Shown: one piece after another, positions 1 through 5,872 of the stretch | Position numbering within the stretch: the stretch's first letter is position 1 | Layout: each line of letters starts with the position of its first letter | NCBI GenBank assembly: GCA_030765555.1 | Contig: JAVCCI010000030.1 | Location: 1 to 5,913, forward strand | Reading direction: 5' to 3' | DNA: 5,913 bases | DNA from: Candidatus Kappaea frigidicola | GTDB taxonomy: Bacteria > Omnitrophota > Gorgyraeia > JAGLLT01 | Made by a program: the position numbers and the translations under genes | The notes under the pieces: model-generated | The model's database searches: none | The model's input: only the letters and a program-made list of their open reading frames with translations | What the model was told of the DNA's origin: nothing

Positions 1-582
1 CCTGCTTTTGGCGGTAATATTATGGCGACCATTATGTGTCAAAATCATCGACCACAAATGGCCACAGTCAGGCATAAGGTTTTCACAGAAGCAACGGAAG
101 ATCAGAGTCGTAAGGGTGAAATTATTGAAGAAAAGGTATCAAGTGAATTATTAAATTCAGACATAGTTCTTAAAGATATTGTTGAAGAAATCGAAGAGAC
201 CATTAATATTAGTGAAGCTGATATTATAGTAGCAGCTGGTAGAGGCATTGGTACTAAGGAAAACTTAGGACTAATTGAAGATCTCGCAAAAGCTTTAAAT
301 GGTGCAGTAGGTGCTTCAAGATCCATAGTTGATGCGGGTTGGGTTCCGTATTCTCATCAAGTGGGCCAAACAGGAAGAACAGTCTGTCCTAAATTGTATA
401 TTGCATGCGGAATATCTGGTCAGATTCAACATCTTGTCGGTATGCAGTCCTCGGACGTAATCATTGCTATTAATAAAGATGCTGATGCGCCTATATTTAA
501 GGTTGCCAATTATGGAGTTGTAGGCGATTTATTTAAAATAGTTCCTGCTCTTACTAAACAAATTCAAGCTTCTGGTAAATAG
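1..582 (+). CDS. etfA: Electron transfer flavoprotein subunit alpha, C-terminal part (5' end outside window)
   Basis: EtfA pairs with EtfB and binds FAD, carrying electrons from acyl-CoA and related dehydrogenases to the respiratory chain or a bifurcating partner in the cytoplasm. The frame is open from base 1 and the first codons (PAFGGNIMATI) already match the conserved family core, so the ATG at 22 is an internal methionine, not the start. 193 residues remain of a usual 310-400; the N-terminal alpha/beta domain is missing to the left. Visible FAD-domain landmarks are GRGIG, the ASRSIVDAGWVP segment with its FAD-contacting arginine, HQVGQTGRTVCP, the EtfA signature core GISGQIQHLVGMQ followed by IIAINKD, and APIFKVANYGVVGDLF before the C-terminus. 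EtfB and an acyl-CoA dehydrogenase would be the expected upstream neighbours (inference). Expression ends at the hairpin terminator directly downstream. Family assignment is near certain; whether it is a bifurcating type cannot be told. Confidence 0.96.
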   Translation, partial: PAFGGNIMATIMCQNHRPQMATVRHKVFTEATEDQSRKGEIIEEKVSSELLNSDIVLKDIVEEIEETINISEADIIVAAGRGIGTKENLGLIEDLAKALNGAVGASRSIVDAGWVPYSHQVGQTGRTVCPKLYIACGISGQIQHLVGMQSSDVIIAINKDADAPIFKVANYGVVGDLFKIVPALTKQIQASGK

Positions 583-602
583 TTAATTACCCTAATTGAT
601 TA

Positions 603-653
603 AGCCACAATATGTTGTGTTAATGAACCACAATATATAGTGGCTATTTTTTT
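603..653 (+). terminator. Rho-independent terminator of etfA
   Basis: Bases 603-619 pair with 629-645 in a 17-bp stem closed by AGCCAC/GTGGCT, with one A-A mismatch (609/639) and one G-U pair (614/634). The loop is nine bases. Seven T residues follow at 647-653 and the tract stays T-rich to 660. It begins about 20 bases after the etfA stop. There is no matching A-run on the left, so it looks one-directional and should stop etf transcription before smc. Confidence 0.9.
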
Positions 654-690
654 ATTATTTTAGAAAAAAAATACATAACCTATTGCAGTC

Positions 691-719
691 TTGACAGATA
701 CAGTCATCTGTGATATATT
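691..719 (+). promoter_or_regulatory. Sigma-70-type promoter of smc
   Basis: A perfect -35 box TTGACA (691-696) is followed by a 17-base spacer and a -10 box TATATT (714-719). A TG at 711-712 sits in the extended -10 position. The predicted start is near 726, giving a leader of about 45 bases before the smc ATG. The spacer contains the inverted repeat ACAGAT/ATCTGT (694-699 and 706-711), which overlaps the end of the -35 box and could be an operator. The promoter lies just after the etfA terminator, so smc appears to be independently transcribed. Confidence 0.82.
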
Positions 720-752
720 TAAAATATAGAGATATATACGTGTACTTTATCT

Positions 753-758
753 AAAGGA
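753..758 (+). promoter_or_regulatory. Ribosome binding site of smc (AAAGGA)
   Basis: AAAGGA lies 12 bases before the ATG at 771, slightly longer than the usual 5-9 base spacing. A weaker purine stretch (AGAAGA, 763-768) lies nearer the start. No other ATG between here and 771 would fit, and the protein begins with the conserved SMC start MRLKKLEIFGFKSF, so the start is secure even though the spacing is long. Confidence 0.6.
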
Positions 759-770
759 AAATAGAAGATA

Positions 771-3700
771 ATGCGTCTAAAAAAATTAGAAATATTCGGT
801 TTTAAATCTTTTGCCCAGAGAACAAAGGTAAACTTTGAGCCGGGGGTTACAGCAATTGTTGGACCTAATGGATGCGGCAAATCTAATATAGCTGATTCTA
901 TAAAGTGGGTGCTTGGTGAGCAAAGGCCTACAGCTCTTAGAGGCGCATCTATGGGCGATGTTATTTTTAATGGAACTAATAATCGCGACGCTATTAATAT
1001 AGCTGAGGTTTCTTTAACGCTTACTAATGATGATAAGACTTTACCTATTAATTATGATGAAGTTACTATTACTAGACGACTTCACAGGTCTGGTGAAAGT
1101 GAATATCTAATAAATAAAACAAGAGTACGCCTAAAGGATGTCCAAGATTTATTTCATGGAACCGGCGTAGGTACGGTATCCTATTCATTAATTGAACAAG
1201 GAAAAATGGACTTAATTCTTAGTACGAAGCCTGATGATAGAAGATTTATCTTTGATGAAGCAGCAGGAATAACAAAATATAAGGCAAAGAAACAAGAGGC
1301 CTTAAGAAAACTAGAGCACACCGAGACAAATTTACAAAGAGTTAATGATGTTGTTAATGAAGTTAATAGACAAATAAAATCTATTGAGCGTCAAGCTAGA
1401 AAAGCTGAGCGTTATAAAGAGCAATTTGAGATACTAAAAGAGTTAGAAGTTAAATATGCTTACAAGAAATATTGTGATTTAAAGAACCAAAAAACATCAA
1501 GTGATGGGCAGCGCAATGGCCTAAAAGATAAAGAGGCGGATTTTTTAGATAACATTAAAGAGATGGATGCTCGTCTAGAAAATCAAAGACAGGAGCTGAA
1601 TGATTTTGAAAAACGATTATCAATCCTCCATTCTGATCAGGTAGAAGTTAATTCTGTCTTAGAAAAAAACTTATCAAAAATAGATTTAGACAAGGAACGT
1701 TCGACTGAATTAAATGACAGAGTGAACTATCTTGATGGACAACGCAGTGCTCTAGATGAAAAACTTTTAAAGCTAAACGAGCAGATAAAAAGTGCTAAAG
1801 ATGAGCTTGAGGAAATTGAAAGCAGCACATCTGAAAAGAATGACGAATTAGTTAAATATGAAACTACTCAAAATGAATTATCTAACGATACAGATGGGCG
1901 AGCTCAGCAGATTAAGGAGCACAAGGAAGAATTACTTGATTTAGTTGCTCAGGAAACTAAACTTAATAATAGCTTATCCGAACTTAAAGCCAATCTTCAA
2001 AATATCAATTCCCGTTTAAGAAGGTTAAATGTTGATAAGGAAGATACTATAAAAGAAAAAGAAATTCTTGATGAAAAAACGAAAGATTTAGGTGCCAAAT
2101 ATGAATCTATATCCACTACTTTAGATAATCTCAAAGAAGAGAAGGGTTCTTTAGATCAAAAGTTAAAGGGCGATCAAGACATATTCAATAAATTACATGC
2201 AGAGATTGATGAATTGCAGCATGTAATGACGTCATTAAAGTCTAAGCTTGATTTTCTAAAAGATTTAAAAGAAAGATACGAAGGCTATTCTAATTCTGTT
2301 AAATCTTTACTGATGCAATCTAGAGCTCAGGAATTACCCTTTATCGGCATATGTGACTCCTTGGCCAATCTCATAAAGGTTAAAGATGGATATGAAGTTT
2401 GTGCAGAAATAGCCATGGGCAATAATGCTCAGGATATTATCATTGAGAGTGAAGAGCAGCTATTTAAGGCAATTGAACATATTGATAATCAGAATCTTGG
2501 ACGTGTTAATTTCCTTGTTCTTGATAAGATTAATAAGCTTGAGATTGAATTAGACGCAAATTTATGCCAGCAAACTCTTGGTCCATTGAGTGATTTTATT
2601 GAGGTAAACGAAAGATATACCTCAATTGTAAAATATGTTGCTAGAAACACCTATGTTGTTAATGACTCTGCTGAGGCCAAAAATGTCCTTGAGAACACTC
2701 AGGTAAATCCAAAAATAAGGATTATAACTAAGGTGGGTGAGATTTATTCCTTGGCTAGAGTATCTGCCGGAGTTTATAATCTTTCTGAAGAGACTAGCCT
2801 TATTGGTCGGGATGCTAAAATTAATAAGCTTACAGATGAATTAGGCATTAAATCAACTGAAGTTGAGGAAAAGAAAAAGCTAACTATTGAAAAAGAAGCG
2901 GCTATTAAGTTGCTTGAGAATAAAATAAGAGATTTAGAAGATGCTTGCCATCAGGATGAAATTAGAAAAGCTAATTTTGAATCAAAGATTAACACTCTCA
3001 GTGATGAGCTTAAGAAGTTTGAAGAAGAAGTTTTATTGATTGATGCTGAAGCTGAAGAATCAGAAGAAGAGCGAGTTAAGTTATCCGAAAGACAAGCTGA
3101 AAATGATAAGAAACTCGCTGAAACCAAGGAAAGATGTGCTGCATTAGAGGTTCTTATTTCAGAAAACGAAGCCGTTATTAAAGTGAATAATCAAAAAATA
3201 CAGGATGTTTTAGTTCATATCATCCAGATTAAAACTGAATTATCATCTATTGATAAATTATATGCTAACAAGGCAGATATGTGTGGTGTTATTGAGCATT
3301 CCATTGATGAGACTAAGAAAGCTTTGGAAAATAATCACAATGAAAGAGATATATCCGCACATAAGATAGCCGAACTTACAAATGAAGTGGAAAAATTAAA
3401 AGTTGATAACGAACAACATGCACAGAATAAAAGCAGCGTTGAGGGTAATGTTCAATCCTTGAATTCTAAAAGAGACGGCATACTTAATATGCTAAGGGAA
3501 CAGAATGTTAACTTGCGCCAAAAGCAAGATGATTTAAATAATCTTAGAAACAATTTACATACATATGAAGTAAAAGATACTGAATCATCATACAAAATAG
3601 AAAATTTATGTGATAGAGTTGAGAGCGCTTATCAGGTTAATCTTTCAGAAATAAATTTAGAGTTTGATGAGAGTGTTAATTGGGTTGAGCTTGAAAAAGA

Positions 3701-4358
3701 TGTTGACGTTTTAAAGAAAAAATTGCAAGGTATGGGAGCTGTTAATTTAGTTGCTATAGAGGAACATCAGGAATTACGTGATAGATTTGAATTTTTAAGT
3801 CATCAAAAGCAAGATCTTGAGGATGCACAGCAATCATTACATAAAGCAATTATTAAAATAAACAAAACGACAACAATTATGTTTAAAGAGACGTTTGAGC
3901 AGATCAGAGTCACTTTTGAGGAATTCTTTAAATTGTTGTTTGGAGGTGGAAGCGCTAAACTCTATTTAATTGATGAAAGAAATGTCTTGGAAAGTGGTAT
4001 TGAAATTATTGCCAGGCCTCCGGGTAAAAAACTTCAAAATATCAGTCTCTTATCGGGAGGAGAAAAGGCTCTTAGTGCTATAGCTTTATTATTTGCTGTT
4101 TTTAAAGTTAAGCCAAGTCCATTCTGTGTTTTAGATGAAATAGATGCTTCTTTAGATGAATCAAATGTAGTTAGATTTACTCGTGTTTTAGCAGAATTTA
4201 TCAGGTCATCTCAGTTTATCATTATAACTCACAATAAGAAGACGATTGATATGGCTGACGTTATGTATGGGGTCACTATGGAAGAAAGCGGTATTTCGAA
4301 AATTGTTTCAGTAAAGTTTATTGATTCAGAGGATAAGGAACCAGCCGCAGTTGGTTAA
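771..4358 (+). CDS. smc: Chromosome segregation / condensation ATPase SMC
   Basis: SMC forms a homodimeric ring that, with ScpA and ScpB, extrudes DNA loops and helps separate daughter chromosomes at the nucleoid. At 1195 residues it is full length (family about 1150-1200). N-terminal ATPase half: Walker A GPNGCGKSN at 31-39 (Lys37), Q-loop glutamine at 143 in YSLIEQGKMDLIL. A long coiled coil rich in Glu, Lys and Leu runs from about 170 to 500, the hinge spans about 501-680, and the returning coiled coil about 684-1000. C-terminal ATPase half: signature LLSGGEKAL at 1093-1101, Walker B FCVLDEID at 1118-1125 with catalytic Glu1123, D-loop ASLDE, switch histidine 1154 in ITHNKKT. All ATPase residues are present, so it should be active. 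The hinge is unusual: where many SMCs have a PGGxxTGG stretch it reads LARVSAGV (661-668), keeping one glycine. No scpA or scpB is in the window. RecN, SbcC and MukB are excluded by the hinge layout and the N-terminal sequence. Confidence 0.97.
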   Translation: MRLKKLEIFGFKSFAQRTKVNFEPGVTAIVGPNGCGKSNIADSIKWVLGEQRPTALRGASMGDVIFNGTNNRDAINIAEVSLTLTNDDKTLPINYDEVTITRRLHRSGESEYLINKTRVRLKDVQDLFHGTGVGTVSYSLIEQGKMDLILSTKPDDRRFIFDEAAGITKYKAKKQEALRKLEHTETNLQRVNDVVNEVNRQIKSIERQARKAERYKEQFEILKELEVKYAYKKYCDLKNQKTSSDGQRNGLKDKEADFLDNIKEMDARLENQRQELNDFEKRLSILHSDQVEVNSVLEKNLSKIDLDKERSTELNDRVNYLDGQRSALDEKLLKLNEQIKSAKDELEEIESSTSEKNDELVKYETTQNELSNDTDGRAQQIKEHKEELLDLVAQETKLNNSLSELKANLQNINSRLRRLNVDKEDTIKEKEILDEKTKDLGAKYESISTTLDNLKEEKGSLDQKLKGDQDIFNKLHAEIDELQHVMTSLKSKLDFLKDLKERYEGYSNSVKSLLMQSRAQELPFIGICDSLANLIKVKDGYEVCAEIAMGNNAQDIIIESEEQLFKAIEHIDNQNLGRVNFLVLDKINKLEIELDANLCQQTLGPLSDFIEVNERYTSIVKYVARNTYVVNDSAEAKNVLENTQVNPKIRIITKVGEIYSLARVSAGVYNLSEETSLIGRDAKINKLTDELGIKSTEVEEKKKLTIEKEAAIKLLENKIRDLEDACHQDEIRKANFESKINTLSDELKKFEEEVLLIDAEAEESEEERVKLSERQAENDKKLAETKERCAALEVLISENEAVIKVNNQKIQDVLVHIIQIKTELSSIDKLYANKADMCGVIEHSIDETKKALENNHNERDISAHKIAELTNEVEKLKVDNEQHAQNKSSVEGNVQSLNSKRDGILNMLREQNVNLRQKQDDLNNLRNNLHTYEVKDTESSYKIENLCDRVESAYQVNLSEINLEFDESVNWVELEKDVDVLKKKLQGMGAVNLVAIEEHQELRDRFEFLSHQKQDLEDAQQSLHKAIIKINKTTTIMFKETFEQIRVTFEEFFKLLFGGGSAKLYLIDERNVLESGIEIIARPPGKKLQNISLLSGGEKALSAIALLFAVFKVKPSPFCVLDEIDASLDESNVVRFTRVLAEFIRSSQFIIITHNKKTIDMADVMYGVTMEESGISKIVSVKFIDSEDKEPAAVG
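4339..4356. other. Small hairpin across the convergent smc and cyclase gene ends
   Basis: Bases 4339-4345 (AACCAGC) pair with 4350-4356 (GTTGGTT), giving a 7-bp stem with one G-U pair and a four-base loop. It covers the last smc codons and reaches into both stop codons. Neither strand has a T-tract after it, so it is not a standard intrinsic terminator, though it is the only stem I see between the two convergent genes. It may be chance. Confidence 0.25.
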
Positions 4359-5527
4359 GTAGAAATCTCTATTCTATTCCTGCCTTTAGCTTTTCCTTTA
4401 TAGAGGGCTTGATCGGCCTGTTTAATCAAATTATTCTTATCAGTAATAGTAGAAGGCATAGAAGAGATTCCTATGGTTATGGTTAATCTATATCCTTCTT
4501 TGCTATTATTAAGAGAAAAATTATGATTTTCAACAGCTTTTCTTATTCTTTCTGCAAGTTTTAAGGCGTCTTCCTGCTTTGTGCGTACGCATATTATCGC
4601 AAACTCTTCACCGCCATACCTGGCAACCATATCAGAAACTCTGGCATTAGTTTTTAGGATGGATGAAATTTGTCTTAATACTTCATCTCCAGCTTGATGA
4701 CCATGAGTGTCATTGAATTGTTTGAAAAAGTCTATATCAATGAGCAGCAGCGATAAGTTGCTTTTATATCTAAGTGACTTTTTCACTTCATTTGTTAAAA
4801 GATGTTGGAACTTACCATGATTATAGAGAAGGGTGAGTGAATCCAGTTCAGTTAGTTTTTTAGTATTTTCGTAGTGTTTAGAGTTATCAATGGCCAGGCC
4901 AGCCTGATTAGCAAATAAGCTAAGAATCCTCACATCATCATTGTCTATACTCTTTTTAGTAATTGGATTATCGGCTATCAATACGCCATGGACATCATTT
5001 TTGCCGCGAAGGGGCAAAGCAATAAAATCAGATAACTGAAGCGTATCAAGAAACTCTTTATTGACTTTCTTAGCCGAAGTTGAAAGTGTAACTTTATGCA
5101 GCATATTCTCAAGAGCAGTTAGAGCCGGTATACCAGCTTCTTCATTAAGAGGTATAGATATTTTTTTTACTAAACTTGATAATCCTTTGTTGAGTTCACT
5201 GCTGAGTTCTTCGTAAGATTCAACCAAAGCACTTAAATCTTTTTTTTCCTGCTTTATCTGATGCCAAATTTTATCTGGTTTTTGTCCGCTTTTGGGGCCA
5301 ATAGCCATTTTCCCCACCAGTTTTGTTTTTTCACTGTTGACTAAAAATAGAAAAGCTCGATCAAAACCCAAACCCTCCTTAGCGGTAACACAAGTTAATA
5401 TCGCATAGAGAATGTGTTCCAATTTAAGTGAAGTACGCATGGCATTACCGATTTCATAGAAGAGGAAGAGCTCGTACCTCGCTCGCTTTAACTGCTTGAG
5501 CGTATCTTTATATTTATCATCATTCAT
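4355..5527 (-). CDS. GAF-domain diguanylate cyclase (GGDEF protein)
   Basis: Predicted soluble sensor enzyme making cyclic di-GMP from two GTP. Of 390 residues, about 31-215 form a GAF-type sensor domain, ending in the recognisable GVLIADNPITKKSIDNDDVR and LFANQAGLAIDN segments. A helical insert of about 60 residues (roughly 90-150) lies within it. The GGDEF domain is about 226-390, opening with DSLTLLYNHGKF. Catalytic features by PleD comparison: metal Asp264 in LLIDIDFF, guanine-contacting Asn272 and Asp281, GGEEF at 305-309, and an inhibitory RxxD site (Arg296, Asp299) nine residues before the motif, so it looks active and product-inhibited. No membrane segment, signal peptide or EAL domain is seen. 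The start at 5527 is bounded by an in-frame stop two codons upstream, and the conserved YEIGNAMRTSLKLEHIL segment at 24-40 needs it. No Shine-Dalgarno is present. The stop overlaps that of smc on the other strand. The signal sensed is unknown. Confidence 0.93.
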   Translation of the reverse strand: MNDDKYKDTLKQLKRARYELFLFYEIGNAMRTSLKLEHILYAILTCVTAKEGLGFDRAFLFLVNSEKTKLVGKMAIGPKSGQKPDKIWHQIKQEKKDLSALVESYEELSSELNKGLSSLVKKISIPLNEEAGIPALTALENMLHKVTLSTSAKKVNKEFLDTLQLSDFIALPLRGKNDVHGVLIADNPITKKSIDNDDVRILSLFANQAGLAIDNSKHYENTKKLTELDSLTLLYNHGKFQHLLTNEVKKSLRYKSNLSLLLIDIDFFKQFNDTHGHQAGDEVLRQISSILKTNARVSDMVARYGGEEFAIICVRTKQEDALKLAERIRKAVENHNFSLNNSKEGYRLTITIGISSMPSTITDKNNLIKQADQALYKGKAKGRNRIEIST

Positions 5528-5534
5528 ATATTAA

Positions 5535-5563
5535 ATGGTATACAAGTCACTCGTAAATGTCAA
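5535..5563 (-). promoter_or_regulatory. Promoter of the diguanylate cyclase gene, predicting a leaderless mRNA
   Basis: Read on the minus strand, TTGACA (5563-5558) is followed after 17 bases by TACCAT (5540-5535), a weak -10. The overlapping TATACC (5542-5537) at 15 bases is an alternative. Either would start transcription at about 5528-5530, within a few bases of the ATG at 5527. The sequence before the ATG (ACCATTTAATAT) has no purine-rich ribosome site, which agrees with leaderless initiation. The -35 is perfect but the -10 is poor, so confidence is moderate. Confidence 0.5.
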
Positions 5564-5588
5564 GCTGCAAAGAGGTAGAATAAAACCG

Positions 5589-5617
5589 TTGACAGATTAG
5601 AAACTTTAACATATTAT
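5589..5617 (+). promoter_or_regulatory. Promoter of the FMN riboswitch transcript
   Basis: TTGACA (5589-5594), a 17-base spacer and TATTAT (5612-5617) form a strong sigma-70-type promoter. The predicted start near 5624 is immediately before the first base of the aptamer P1 stem, so the transcript would begin with the riboswitch. It diverges from the cyclase promoter, with 25 bases between the two -35 boxes. Its -35 region (TTGACAGAT) is identical over nine bases to that of smc. Confidence 0.82.
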
Positions 5618-5622
5618 GTTAA
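5606..5622. promoter_or_regulatory. Perfect palindrome over the -10 box, possible operator
   Basis: TTAACATA (5606-5613) and TATGTTAA (5615-5622) are exact inverted repeats around a single T, covering the whole -10 box of the riboswitch promoter. The shape suits binding of a dimeric repressor, which would block RNA polymerase. The sequence is AT-rich and single-copy here, so chance is possible. No regulator gene is visible nearby. Confidence 0.35.
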
Positions 5623-5624
5623 GT

Positions 5625-5733
5625 ACCTTCGGGATATGGGTGAAAGTCCCAACTGGTGGTTAAAGCCCACGAGCCATAACGGCAGAAACGGTTTATTTCC
5701 GTTGCCAATAGTAAAGTCTAGATGAGAGAAGGT
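5625..5733 (+). promoter_or_regulatory. FMN riboswitch aptamer (RFN element)
   Basis: Recognised from the conserved RFN blocks in order: CTTCGGG, GGGTGAAAGTCCC, ACTGGTGGTTAAAGCCCACGA, a variable arm, TTGCC, AGTAAAGTC and GATGAGAGAAGG. P1 closes with ACCTTC (5625-5630) against GAAGGT (5728-5733). P2 is GGG/CCC (5638-5640, 5648-5650), P3 GTGG/CCAC (5656-5659, 5667-5670), P5 AACGG/CCGTT (5687-5691, 5699-5703) and P6 TAG/CTA (5709-5711, 5718-5720). The P6 pair replaces the usual CAG/CTG, a compensated change that supports a functional fold. FMN binding normally turns off riboflavin synthesis or uptake genes (ribDEBAH, ribU and similar). The controlled gene lies to the right, outside the window. 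Confidence 0.93.
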
Positions 5734-5752
5734 TAATTTAATATTTTTTTAT

Positions 5753-5780
5753 ATCCCGGAGACTACTTCGGGATTTTTTT
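5753..5780 (+). terminator. Riboswitch-controlled intrinsic terminator
   Basis: ATCCCGGAG (5753-5761) pairs with CTTCGGGAT (5766-5774) in a 9-bp stem with one G-U pair and an ACTA loop, ending in seven T residues (5774-5780). It starts 19 bases after the aptamer. Its 5' arm, extended to 5751, can instead pair with aptamer bases 5627-5637. This suggests that FMN binding frees the arm to form the terminator, while without FMN the long-range pairing prevents it (inference from the sequence). Confidence 0.87.
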
Positions 5781-5786
5781 ATTGAG

Positions 5787-5827
5787 CACATCAGTTATGC
5801 AGCGAAGCGTTCATAACTGATAGGTGC
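5787..5827. repeat. 41-bp palindromic repeat, copy 1
   Basis: Identical over all 41 bases to the copy at 5873-5913. It folds as TCAGTTATG (5791-5799) against CATAACTGA (5812-5820), extended by A-T and CAC/GTG pairs with a two-base AG bulge. G5786 adds one more pair with C5827. The tip carries GCGAAGC (5802-5808), a heptamer known to fold as a very stable single-stranded DNA mini-hairpin. It sits seven bases after the riboswitch terminator. It resembles a REP-like or miniature mobile repeat more than a gene regulator, but I do not recognise a named family. Confidence 0.9.
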
Positions 5828-5833
5828 GAAATA

Positions 5834-5865
5834 ATCCCGAATACTTGAATATGTAAGCTCGGGAT
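5834..5865 (+). repeat. Terminator-like hairpin without T-tract, between the two repeats
   Basis: ATCCCGA (5834-5840) pairs with TCGGGAT (5859-5865). An inner CTTG/TAAG pairing (5844-5847, 5854-5857; one G-U) follows after a small internal loop. The outer arms nearly match those of the riboswitch terminator (ATCCCGG and TTCGGGAT), but AAACAG follows instead of T residues, so it should not terminate by itself. It may be a degenerate copy of the terminator stem, or part of the repeated module. Confidence 0.6.
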
Positions 5866-5872
5866 AAACAGA

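Noticed and set aside
22..24. ATG at 22 as the start of etfA
   Set aside because: Conserved EtfA residues (PAFGGNI) are encoded before it back to base 1, so it is an internal methionine of a gene cut by the window edge.
102..326. 74-codon open frame on the minus strand inside etfA
   Set aside because: It lies opposite strongly conserved EtfA sequence, has no ribosome site or promoter, and its serine-rich composition is that of an antisense shadow.
714..728. AT-only palindrome TATATTT-A-AAATATA over the smc -10 box as an operator
   Set aside because: It consists only of A and T in an AT-rich stretch and overlaps the promoter consensus, so chance explains it.
5161..5247. Two runs of eight A residues in the cyclase coding strand (5161-5168 and 5240-5247) as slippage or phase-variation sites
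   Set aside because: Both encode ordinary Lys-Lys pairs in an AT-rich gene with an intact frame; runs of this length are expected here and nothing shows variation.
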